Below are positions 13,707 through 21,464 of a stretch of 33,705 nucleotides of DNA, piece by piece. Both the position numbers and the translations under genes were made by a program. The notes beneath the pieces are model-generated. The model had not been told where the DNA came from. It saw only the letters and a program-made list of their open reading frames with translations, and made no database searches. The DNA is from Terriglobia bacterium (GTDB taxonomy: Bacteria > Acidobacteriota > Terriglobia > Terriglobales > Acidobacteriaceae), in contig JAIQFZ010000052.1 in NCBI GenBank assembly GCA_020073015.1, positions 1 through 33,705 of the forward strand. The letters are read 5' to 3'. The stretch's first letter is position 1. Every line of letters begins with the position of its first letter.

Positions 13707-16242
13707 GGTCGGCTCCTTTCGTCAGCGCAAACGGTTCGTAGGGAACGGCGTCGCCGCTGGACAGCCGGTATTCGGTGCGATCAATGATCTCTTTCTGCAT
13801 CTGAGGATTGAGGTCTTTGAAATACGCGGTGTAGCCGGAGACTCTCACCAGCAATTGATCGTAGCGACTCGGATCTTTCACTGCCTCGATGAAGTCTCGG
13901 TGCGAAGTCACATTGAACTGGATCTCCATTCCACCGGTCCCGTGATCGGCGGACGCGTCAAAATATCCGGCAACCGCGGCTGTAAAGTTGTCCAGCATGC
14001 GCGTGCGGTCACCATCGTCGGGAGTGAACTTCAGGTTCACCGCCATTCCATTCGATATGCATTCCGCCGGCAAGTTGGCCACCGCGTGCAGGGCAGCGGT
14101 CATGTGCGGCGTCACGCCCGAGCAGGGTGTCAGTCCACTGGAGAAGTTCTCGCCGTCCTTGCGGCCGTTCGGGGTGGCGCCGATGAAGCGGCCAAAGCCG
14201 GCGTGGTTGGTCATCGACCAGTAGCCCACACGGTAGTAGCCACCGCGATAATTGCGCCGGGTGTGCGTTGCTTCGTGCAAAACCTCGGTCAGCCAGATTG
14301 CGTTCTTCTCCCCGTTGACTTCGTCGGCCCCGAAGCGCGGCACTTTCTCCGGATTCCGCACGCGCGCCAGGAGTGCTTCGTAGCCCTCGTAGTTTTTGGC
14401 AATTGCGCGGAACAGAGTGTTATCGGATGGCTGTTGACCGTACACCAATTTCTCGATGACGTTTAGCGAATCAACCACATCGGCAAACCCTATGATCGCA
14501 ATCCCTGACGCATTGAGGGTGGCGCCACCTTCAATCAGATCTTTGCCGCTTTCCATTGGACCTTCAAACAATGCGGAGAGAATGGGCGTGGGGTAGAACT
14601 GTTGGTGAATGCGTCCGAACAACTCGTTCAGGGCGATGGCTTGGTCGAGCACCCAGTGCAGTTGCAGGTTGAAGGCTCCCTGGAACTCCGCAAAGGACTG
14701 AAACGTGTAAGGGTCGCCGGTCTCCATGCTGATGACGTTGTCCAACCCGAAATGCCGATGCCTCCCGTTGAACAGAGTGAGTTCCAACGCCGAGGGCAGG
14801 TTCAGCAGGATTGCTCCGGAGTGGCCATAGAAACGGCCGTTGCTGCCCGGCTCGACGCACCCGATCACTCCATAGTCGCGGGCTTGAGCCACTGTGTGTC
14901 CGCTGGCGGTCAGGGCGCGAATGACGGCACGGTCGTTATGCAGCGCCGGTGTCGCCCCGGTATTCACATTGGCTTCGCACAGCCGGCGCAGGTAGTCTTT
15001 GCCATTTACGCCCGGATAATAGCGCGCATTCAGGTTGGGATCGCGCAGTTTCATCAACTCGATCGCCCGTAACATGACATAGGTTAGTTCGTTGACCGCA
15101 TTGTGGCCTTCGCTGTCCACTCCGCCAATGGTGATAGCCTGGTTCGAACCGGTTCCGCCGAAAAGCTGCTCGCCGGCGGCCGGCACCATGGGAACGTGGT
15201 CACCGATCTTGAGCCAGACATAGCCGAGCAGCTGTACGGCATCCTCCACGGTCATGCGCCCAGCGTCGATGTCCCTGCGATAGAGATCGTAGAGAACCTG
15301 GTCGAGGCGTCCCAGGCTCAGGCCGACATTCGGATTCTCCAGGTGAATCGCGGTCCAGCAGAGCCAGATGGTCGTCAATCCTTCACGGAACGTCCGCGCT
15401 GGCTGCTCGGGGACGCGGCCATAGATCTTTGCGATCTCTGTCAGGTGAGCTTTCTGCTTCGCATCCGTCGCCCGCGTGGCCATACCCGCTGCTGCATCGG
15501 CCAGGTTGTGAGCGTAGGCGATGATGCCCTCCAGCACCTCGGCCATCGCTTGATAAAAGTCCTGTTGGCGCTGGTCCGTAGAGCGCTCCTGTCGCTCCAG
15601 TGCATCATTAATAACCGCGCGCAGGCCTTCGCGCACCGCCCGGGAAAAGTCCGGGATGGTGTGCGAAATGCAATTGGGCTTGCTGGCCAGGAAGAACACG
15701 AACTTCTGGAGAAGCTGCATCCGCCGCCGGTCTTCCTCGGTGCCGCGCGCTCGTGCCAACTCAGTGATGTTGTGATCCATCCAGAACGGGAAGACCTCAA
15801 GATTCAGTGCCTGAATCTCCTCTTCACTGATGTAGTACGGATTGCTCTGCCGGCGCGACATCGTCCACAACTCCGGCCACAGCGCGAGCGCCATGAACTC
15901 CGGATAGATCGGCACTCCCTTGAACTTGGACGTCGTCGACCCGGCAAAGGGCGAACTGTCGTCGAAAGAGAACTCTTCCAGACCAGTGGCGGTTCGCTTA
16001 TGCCCCTGCTTGTGCCACACAACGGGAGTCCGGTGTTGCAGTACTCTTCTGTAGAGGCGTGCCTTCTCCAGTACGGTAATCCGCTCGCGCTCGAATAAAC
16101 CCGCTTCGACGCTGAATTTGGTGATCAGCCGCGGGCGCTCGACGCAGACCTCCGGGATAGCCTGAAAATAGGCCTCGCGGAGGGCCCGGAGTGCGGGGGC
16201 AAGTTTCACTTCTTGTAGCGGGACCTCTTGGGTGGCAATCAT
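13696..16242 (-). CDS. Glycyl radical enzyme, GCVEP (eliminase/decarboxylase) type, substrate unknown
   Basis: The 848-residue protein is a full-length pyruvate-formate-lyase-like GRE. The C-terminal radical loop is RVSGYTAYF with Gly803. The thiyl-radical loop 'GVIGCVEPG' has Cys462 and Glu464. A single Cys followed by Val-Glu-Pro is found in dehydratases, choline trimethylamine-lyase, hydroxyproline dehydratase and arylacetate decarboxylases, and excludes pyruvate formate-lyase, which has two adjacent cysteines. Family hallmarks 'FGGTGSNQAITIGGVD' and 'GATPNGRKDGE' are present. Exact substrate cannot be read. A phenylacetate decarboxylase (PhdB) GRE is known from an acidobacterium, so an aromatic acid is one candidate. 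No microcompartment shell genes are nearby. The start has AGGAGG at good spacing. Confidence 0.93.
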   Translation of the reverse strand: MIATQEVPLQEVKLAPALRALREAYFQAIPEVCVERPRLITKFSVEAGLFERERITVLEKARLYRRVLQHRTPVVWHKQGHKRTATGLEEFSFDDSSPFAGSTTSKFKGVPIYPEFMALALWPELWTMSRRQSNPYYISEEEIQALNLEVFPFWMDHNITELARARGTEEDRRRMQLLQKFVFFLASKPNCISHTIPDFSRAVREGLRAVINDALERQERSTDQRQQDFYQAMAEVLEGIIAYAHNLADAAAGMATRATDAKQKAHLTEIAKIYGRVPEQPARTFREGLTTIWLCWTAIHLENPNVGLSLGRLDQVLYDLYRRDIDAGRMTVEDAVQLLGYVWLKIGDHVPMVPAAGEQLFGGTGSNQAITIGGVDSEGHNAVNELTYVMLRAIELMKLRDPNLNARYYPGVNGKDYLRRLCEANVNTGATPALHNDRAVIRALTASGHTVAQARDYGVIGCVEPGSNGRFYGHSGAILLNLPSALELTLFNGRHRHFGLDNVISMETGDPYTFQSFAEFQGAFNLQLHWVLDQAIALNELFGRIHQQFYPTPILSALFEGPMESGKDLIEGGATLNASGIAIIGFADVVDSLNVIEKLVYGQQPSDNTLFRAIAKNYEGYEALLARVRNPEKVPRFGADEVNGEKNAIWLTEVLHEATHTRRNYRGGYYRVGYWSMTNHAGFGRFIGATPNGRKDGENFSSGLTPCSGVTPHMTAALHAVANLPAECISNGMAVNLKFTPDDGDRTRMLDNFTAAVAGYFDASADHGTGGMEIQFNVTSHRDFIEAVKDPSRYDQLLVRVSGYTAYFKDLNPQMQKEIIDRTEYRLSSGDAVPYEPFALTKGADHDN

Positions 16243-16254
16243 CTCAACCTCCTC

Positions 16255-16989
16255 TTATTGGCGGCCGGCACGCCGTCCGCCTGAGAAGACGGATCTGGGC
16301 ATATCGACCAACTGCCCCGCGTTCTGGCGCCGGAACCAGATGGCCAGCGCCGCGGTGCAGCCGAAATAGATCGCGCTGTCGATCAGCAGGGGAATCAGAA
16401 ACCGAGGATTGAGACAAGTAATGAGGTTGTGCCGGGCCAGGATTTCACGGTCCGCGACCCAAGGCATACCAAGCGTCCAGGGGCCGATTGACACAATCCC
16501 GTACTTGGACGGATCGCCCGAACTCAGGGCGGCGCTGGTGTACGCACGGTAGTCGTCGAGATGCCCAACGAACATCGGCGCGGACGGCGTTACCAGCACC
16601 ACGCCAACGCTCAGCGCAAGGCCCAACCCAAGTCCCACGAGCACGCGGCCCGGTTTGCCGGCCCGGATCCAGCGATGAGCGAGTAGAAACCCAGTGCCCG
16701 CAGCGATCGCCAGAGTGATAAGAAACAACGGCACAAACAGGGCCAGCAGCGGGTTTCCGAAATTTGCCGTGTCCATGCGAATCGGCCTTAACCAGTACAT
16801 CGTTTCCCACTCCGTCCAGCCGGAGTAGAGATACAGTGCACAAGGACCGATCACCGCCAGCGCGTAGGCCGCCGCTACCACGGTATACCTGCCGAGGATG
16901 GCAGGTTCTTCTTGTTGTAGCCGTTTTCGACCGCACCAGGCAAAGAGCTGTGCAAAGGCAAACGCAGCCGGGATGTCCATCTGGACCAT
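16255..16989 (-). CDS. Integral membrane protein of GRE operon
   Basis: I do not recognise the family. The 244-residue product has about four or five predicted membrane helices (about 33-55, 78-103, 113-133 and 203-222, perhaps one near 5-18), a loop with 'GWTEWETMYWLRPIRMD' and a basic C-terminal tail. It is the first gene of the GRE operon, 12 bp before the GRE, with GGGAGGA upstream of its ATG. A transport, anchoring or sensing role for the GRE substrate is possible but unsupported by any motif. Confidence 0.7.
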   Translation of the reverse strand: MVQMDIPAAFAFAQLFAWCGRKRLQQEEPAILGRYTVVAAAYALAVIGPCALYLYSGWTEWETMYWLRPIRMDTANFGNPLLALFVPLFLITLAIAAGTGFLLAHRWIRAGKPGRVLVGLGLGLALSVGVVLVTPSAPMFVGHLDDYRAYTSAALSSGDPSKYGIVSIGPWTLGMPWVADREILARHNLITCLNPRFLIPLLIDSAIYFGCTAALAIWFRRQNAGQLVDMPRSVFSGGRRAGRQ

Positions 16990-17309
16990 ATAGGCAGTCC
17001 TCCCAACCGCGAAACGGATGATTAGATTCTAGTGCTAAGTCGAAGCGCCAGTGCTTATTTGTAGTTCTTAGTGAAGAAATCGCCACCGACTTTTCCCGAA
17101 ATGGAACTACCCCGGGGGCTCAAAAGCAGATAATTCCGTCTCGCGGACAACACTTTGTGAACATAATTCGTTAGCACCGTGTCGGCGCCGGACTACTGAC
17201 CCAGGGTCCCAGTTCGCATCAGTCCAAGGGCGCTTGACAGCCGCTCTGCTTTTTTGCGGATGCAGGTCTGGGTGCGCGACGAGACGCTCGCCGCGGAATC
17301 GAGGACACC
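16990..17309. other. 320-bp divergent intergenic region, GRE operon and duplicated-protein gene
   Basis: It must hold promoters for both directions. On the plus strand TTGACA (17234-17239) is a good -35 box, but no matching -10 follows at 16-18 bp. On the minus strand no convincing sigma-70 or GG-N10-GC element is visible. A TGTGA half-site near 17156 lacks its partner. The TGTCCGA element of the cytochrome locus is absent. Confidence 0.5.
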
Positions 17310-19136
17310 ATGGCTGCTGCAATACACCCACCACTGGGAACACTCAACAAACTGAAAACGCTGACTTGCCTGGCTGGCAAGCAAGGCACTGACCCGCTGC
17401 TCGATGAGATTCAGAGGGAGGTCGAATCCACTTCCGTTCTGGACACGATGAAGAGCTACATCAGCGCACTCCATGGGAAGCTTGACAATAACGCTCGGCC
17501 GTTTAAGCAACTCGCTGCGCTTTTTGCGGCAGGGATCACGCCGGCGCGAGTCGAGGGCCATCACGACGGCGTCGCCCTCGGAATACGCACCGGGGACGAA
17601 CCCGGACTGCTCGCATCCTATGGAAACTTTATGGGCATGTTCTGGAGCACGGCGATCGGGCCCGTGTCGCCCTGGGTGGGCAAGTCCTTTGGGACCACCG
17701 ACCCTGAGACCATCCGCCGCTACAGCGGCGGCTTTGAACACGGTGAGACTCCCACCTACATCGGAATTAATCACTTCAACAGACTGGAGGAGTCGGTGAT
17801 GAACCGGCTGAGCCTGTCTGCGCTCACATTCTGGATGGGGCTCAAGGAGGTCACGCCGGAAGAAAAAGAACTCTACGGCCATGATCGCGATGGCGGATTA
17901 TTCCTCGCGCGAAAAGCACACTCCGTTTACAGCGGAACCGACCGCGAAGTGTTCACGCTGAACTACCGCTGGTCGAATCTCTCCAACCTGCCTCCGTTTC
18001 GCTATCTGATCGACGAACTGGTTGAGATTGCCGATGGCGTCTACCTGGGCCAGCTTTTGTTGGCCACTCAGCATCTGCTCAGTCATTACGATCCTTCCCG
18101 TCCCCCCGACGAATACCGCTACCAGCACTTCGGCTACTTCCTGCTCATGGATGACAGCTGGGCGGCGGAGACAAGAAGGGTTTTCTCTCACATCGAACCA
18201 GGACGAATCACCAGCACACCGCGCCCAAGTGGACCTATCGCGGTGCCATCTGCGGGCCGGGCGGTGTCACCGAGTACATCGAAATATACGACGTTGACTC
18301 TCGCCGATCCGTTGGATGGAAATTGCAATGACGTTCTTTTCCAGGAAATACGAGCTGAACTGAGCCACTACCCCACCATCCTCGATCTCCTGAAGTTCTA
18401 CTCGACGGAACTGATGGAGCACTATGACAACTCTTCTCCTTACTTTCTGAAGCTGCGCGAACTCTTCAACCGCGGCCAGGGACCCGAGCAGGTTCGCGGC
18501 TACCTGCGTGGGGCGCTCGTCTCGTTCCATGCCGAGGGGTTCTACAAACTGTTCGACCTCAACACCCTGGACGTGGCTTGGAAGGTTGGACGGCTCTTCA
18601 CCCCATGGACCGGAAAGACGTTTGAGGACATCGCGGCGGACCGACTGGCGGAACTCACCGATGGATTTGAGAAAGGCACCGTTCCGACTTTTTGGGGCTC
18701 GAACACGGTGTCTTTGAGGACCGTCAAGCAGAAGTTCGTTGGACAGCTTATGAACCTTGCCGGCATGTGGTCGGAACCGGTACCCAAGGAGGAGTCGCTC
18801 AAGTATGGTTACGACCGGAAGAGTTTCTTCTTCATCGCTCACCAGGCGCGCTCCATCAATGACGAGAATCGTGGTAAGAAAGTGTTCCAGTTCAACTATC
18901 GGTGGCCGGGGCTGCGCACATTTCCACCGGACAACTACTGTATCGACGAACTCGTGATGCTTGCCGATGGCCTTTACCTGGGCCAACTGATCTATTCGAC
19001 AGAAATGTTCGCGAAGTATGACCCCGCCAGGGATCCCTCGGCATACAGCTACCGCGTGTTTGGCTATTTCCTTCTGATGGACGAAGATTGGCAAAAGAGG
19101 CGGCTGGAGATTGGTTTTGACCCCTATGACGTGTAG
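17310..19136 (+). CDS. Unrecognised protein with two ~245-residue tandem repeats
   Basis: The 608-residue product is an internal duplication; I do not recognise the family. Repeat 1 is about 41-287 and repeat 2 about 353-597. Shared blocks include F-x-x-L-x-x-LF-x-x-G, PW-x-GK-x-F, GFE-x-G-x-x-PT, an NYRW motif, 'IDELV-x-x-ADG-x-YLGQL', 'YDP' and a closing 'FGYFLLMD-x-x-W'. The linker (288-350) is Pro/Ser/Thr-rich and low in complexity. No signal peptide or membrane helix is seen, and charge is spread evenly, so it is probably cytoplasmic. The strongly conserved Trp, Tyr, Asp and Asn residues suggest a binding or catalytic pocket in each half. The metallophosphoesterase gene follows after 14 bp, so the two are probably an operon. 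GAGGA precedes the ATG. Confidence 0.8.
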   Translation: MAAAIHPPLGTLNKLKTLTCLAGKQGTDPLLDEIQREVESTSVLDTMKSYISALHGKLDNNARPFKQLAALFAAGITPARVEGHHDGVALGIRTGDEPGLLASYGNFMGMFWSTAIGPVSPWVGKSFGTTDPETIRRYSGGFEHGETPTYIGINHFNRLEESVMNRLSLSALTFWMGLKEVTPEEKELYGHDRDGGLFLARKAHSVYSGTDREVFTLNYRWSNLSNLPPFRYLIDELVEIADGVYLGQLLLATQHLLSHYDPSRPPDEYRYQHFGYFLLMDDSWAAETRRVFSHIEPGRITSTPRPSGPIAVPSAGRAVSPSTSKYTTLTLADPLDGNCNDVLFQEIRAELSHYPTILDLLKFYSTELMEHYDNSSPYFLKLRELFNRGQGPEQVRGYLRGALVSFHAEGFYKLFDLNTLDVAWKVGRLFTPWTGKTFEDIAADRLAELTDGFEKGTVPTFWGSNTVSLRTVKQKFVGQLMNLAGMWSEPVPKEESLKYGYDRKSFFFIAHQARSINDENRGKKVFQFNYRWPGLRTFPPDNYCIDELVMLADGLYLGQLIYSTEMFAKYDPARDPSAYSYRVFGYFLLMDEDWQKRRLEIGFDPYDV

Positions 19137-19150
19137 GGAAAGGAGTACCT

Positions 19151-20764
19151 ATGGCCGACATCAGTACTTTCCGGCAGGCATGCAAACCTGACCAGGACTA
19201 CAACCTTCTGATCGTCAGTGATCTTCACCTGAGTGAAGGCCGCCATCCGCAAACCAAGAAGTTTTCCCGCAACGAGGACTTCTTCTTCGATGAAGAGTTT
19301 TCCCGCTTTCTTGACTATCATCAGCAGCATCCTCAGGAAAACGGCAAGCCTTGGCATTTGATCATCAATGGTGATTTTCTTGATTTTCTGCAGGTGACCT
19401 CGACCGATCTCGACCCTGTGCTCGACGCCGAGTTTCTGAGATACCTTGATGCAGGCACGGTCGAGGAAGCTCGCGCCAAGCTCAGCTACGATCGCGCGCA
19501 CCTCGACTACGGTTACGGCTGTGGTCCCAGGGAGGGCGTGTACAAGCTGTGGCGGATCATGGATGGCCACTGGAGATTCTTCAAAGCCCTGGCGGACTTC
19601 CTGGTCAATGGCAACCGTATAACCATGATCAAGGGCAACCACGACGCTGACTTCTTTTACCCAGAAGTGCAGCGCGCATTTGTTTCCAAGCTCCGTACGA
19701 TCTATGAGGAAGAGATGAAGCGTGCCCACGATCCTGCCATCACTCAGAAGATGCGCCGGCTCGCGAATACGTGCGAATCGGGAGAGCTCCGCTTCAGCAG
19801 TTGGTTCTATTACGAGCAGAATCTGCTCTGGGTCGAACACGGCAACCAGTACGACAACCTCAACTGCTTCCGGAACTGGTTGTCTCCGATGCTGCCCAGG
19901 ATTCCAGGGTACGATCGACACCAGGATGAATTGGACCTGCCGTGGGGCTCGTTATTTGTCCGTTACCTGTTCAATCAGGTGGAGAGTTCCGATCCCCTTT
20001 CGGACCACGTCAGGCCACAGACGAAATTCATCTCCTACTTCCTGGCACATCAGCCGTTCGCCGCGTTCAAATTCCTGGTGACCAGCGGCCGCTACATGCT
20101 GAAGAAAATGCGCCGGTCCTGGAGCCAACTGGTGCCCGGCGCGTACGCCGAACGAGACGCAGCGCAGGCTGTAGCGATGGAGGACTTGGCACGCCACTCG
20201 GATGCCTCACTCGACCAGTTGCGCGAGGTTTACAATTTGCGAGCCCAAAGCGTGCTGAAGGAAGATCCCGGGAGCACGCTGTGGCGGACCATCCGGTTCC
20301 TGACGCGCTCTCGCTTCATGTTGCCGGTGTTGCTGATCGTCTGTCCGCTTGCTTCGCTTTACCTGTGGGTGAGGAGCTTCTTTCCACCGGCTGAGGAATA
20401 CGACACCCTTGGTCATAAAGCAGTAGAGATTGCTGAAAAAATGAAAGTGCGTTACGTGGTCATGGGGCACACCCACGACACCGACCTGCAACCGCTGGCA
20501 ACCCATGCGGGAGAATATTTCAACACCGGAACCTGGACGACGGTCTTCAGCCAGGAAGAGTTGCTCATGGGTGACGAGAGCGAATTGGTGTTCGCCTGCG
20601 GCATCCGTGAAAACAACGGAGCAGATCTGAAAATGCTTCTGATGAAGTGGAACGATCCGGCTGGGGAGCCGCGCCTGGTCAGACTGCTGGAAACAGGAGA
20701 GGAGCGTGCCGCCAGTCTGGCTCGCGCGAAACCCGCTCCGCCAGCCCATGCCGTTGCCGCCTGA
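19151..20764 (+). CDS. Membrane-associated calcineurin-like metallophosphoesterase
   Basis: The 537-residue protein has all metallophosphoesterase motifs: SDLHLS (Asp24, His26), GDFLDF (Asp75), GNHD (162-165), 'EHGNQYD' (about 229) and GHTHD (about 437). These ligate the two metal ions. The family hydrolyses phosphomonoesters or diesters of nucleotides, lipids or nucleic acids; the substrate is not evident. Unusually, a ~200-residue helical insert lies between the fourth and last motifs and contains a membrane helix (about 388-410), so the last motif lies beyond the membrane segment. That suggests a hairpin insertion or monotopic attachment. AAAGGAG precedes the ATG. Co-transcribed with the duplicated protein gene upstream. 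Confidence 0.88.
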   Translation: MADISTFRQACKPDQDYNLLIVSDLHLSEGRHPQTKKFSRNEDFFFDEEFSRFLDYHQQHPQENGKPWHLIINGDFLDFLQVTSTDLDPVLDAEFLRYLDAGTVEEARAKLSYDRAHLDYGYGCGPREGVYKLWRIMDGHWRFFKALADFLVNGNRITMIKGNHDADFFYPEVQRAFVSKLRTIYEEEMKRAHDPAITQKMRRLANTCESGELRFSSWFYYEQNLLWVEHGNQYDNLNCFRNWLSPMLPRIPGYDRHQDELDLPWGSLFVRYLFNQVESSDPLSDHVRPQTKFISYFLAHQPFAAFKFLVTSGRYMLKKMRRSWSQLVPGAYAERDAAQAVAMEDLARHSDASLDQLREVYNLRAQSVLKEDPGSTLWRTIRFLTRSRFMLPVLLIVCPLASLYLWVRSFFPPAEEYDTLGHKAVEIAEKMKVRYVVMGHTHDTDLQPLATHAGEYFNTGTWTTVFSQEELLMGDESELVFACGIRENNGADLKMLLMKWNDPAGEPRLVRLLETGEERAASLARAKPAPPAHAVAA

Positions 20765-20850
20765 CGCAGGTTGCTGACGGTCGGCGAATGCTCGGATGAC
20801 TTTCTTGTCCAGACTCAACCCTGGCTTTGTTTCTTCTTCCCCGCACGAAC

Positions 20851-20869
20851 TCACGCCGGTAGGGCGTGA
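20851..20869 (+). repeat. Hairpin between phosphoesterase and PLD-like fragment
   Basis: TCACGCC (20851-20857) and GGCGTGA (20863-20869) form a perfect 7-bp stem with a five-base loop. No T-tract follows, so it is at best a weak terminator or an RNA-processing site. Confidence 0.35.
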
Positions 20870-20900
20870 ATCGAAATCATTTCAACTGGAGTGATGACCT

Positions 20901-21341
20901 ATGCCGTTCATGGTGAAGAAAAATGGCGCGACTGCTGAGAATGCAGGCTTTGAAGGCGTCGAGCACAGCTTTGAGATCGGGCTCAAGATGGTTGGGCGGA
21001 ATTGCGGCCTGCAGCCCTATACGAAGGTGAAAGTGCCTCCCTTTTCCGTGGGTGGAGAGATCACCGCTTTTGCCTCCCCGGAATCGACGTTTGCCGTCAC
21101 GAAGCGTCTGCTGGATGGCGCCAAAAAGACAATCCAGATTGGCATCTACGATTTCACCGCCGGCTATGTCTCCGACCTTCTCAAGAATGCGATGACCCGC
21201 GGAGTGAAAGTCACTCTCATGCTCGATACCGATCACGTCAAGGGCGAGGACGAAATCTTTCAAGGACTCCAGGAGGCCGGTGCGACCTGCGTACCCGCTC
21301 CCTCCTGCGCCAGCAAGAAGGTGCACTACTTCCCGTGCTGA
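20901..21341 (+). pseudogene. Phospholipase-D-like protein, truncated before its HKD motif
   Basis: The 146-residue frame contains the start of a PLD-superfamily domain. 'VTKRLLDGAKKTIQIGIYDFTAGYVSDLLKNAMTRGVKVTLMLD' is the usual first strand-helix unit, followed by 'QEAGATCVPAPS' and 'KKVHYFPC', after which the catalytic H-x-K-x4-D is expected. A TGA comes just there, and neither other plus-strand frame carries an HKD motif in the following 120 bp. The gene is therefore probably broken, with its 3' part replaced, or is a non-catalytic domain. GGAG nine bases before the ATG shows it may still be translated. Confidence 0.6.
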
Positions 21342-21365
21342 GCGCTGCGACAGCGCATGCTTTTT
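21342..21365 (+). terminator. Putative rho-independent terminator after the PLD-like fragment
   Basis: GCGCTG-CGA-CAGCGC forms a 6-bp GC-only stem (21342-21356). After four further bases comes TTTTT (21361-21365). The stem is short and the T-run is slightly distant, so strength is uncertain. It begins right at the truncated gene's stop codon. Confidence 0.45.
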
Positions 21366-21464
21366 GTCCGGGCTTCTAAAGCGGCTGAGGTTTCGATTCA
21401 ACACCCTTCGCGACTAAGGCTCTGCCGGGTCGATCGTTCGACACCGGGCATAAACTCTCTGAAG

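Noticed and set aside
17040-17070. TGGCGC...TTAGCA on the minus strand as a sigma-54 promoter for the GRE operon
   Set aside because: The spacing between GG and GC is 12, not 10, and no activator palindrome is nearby.
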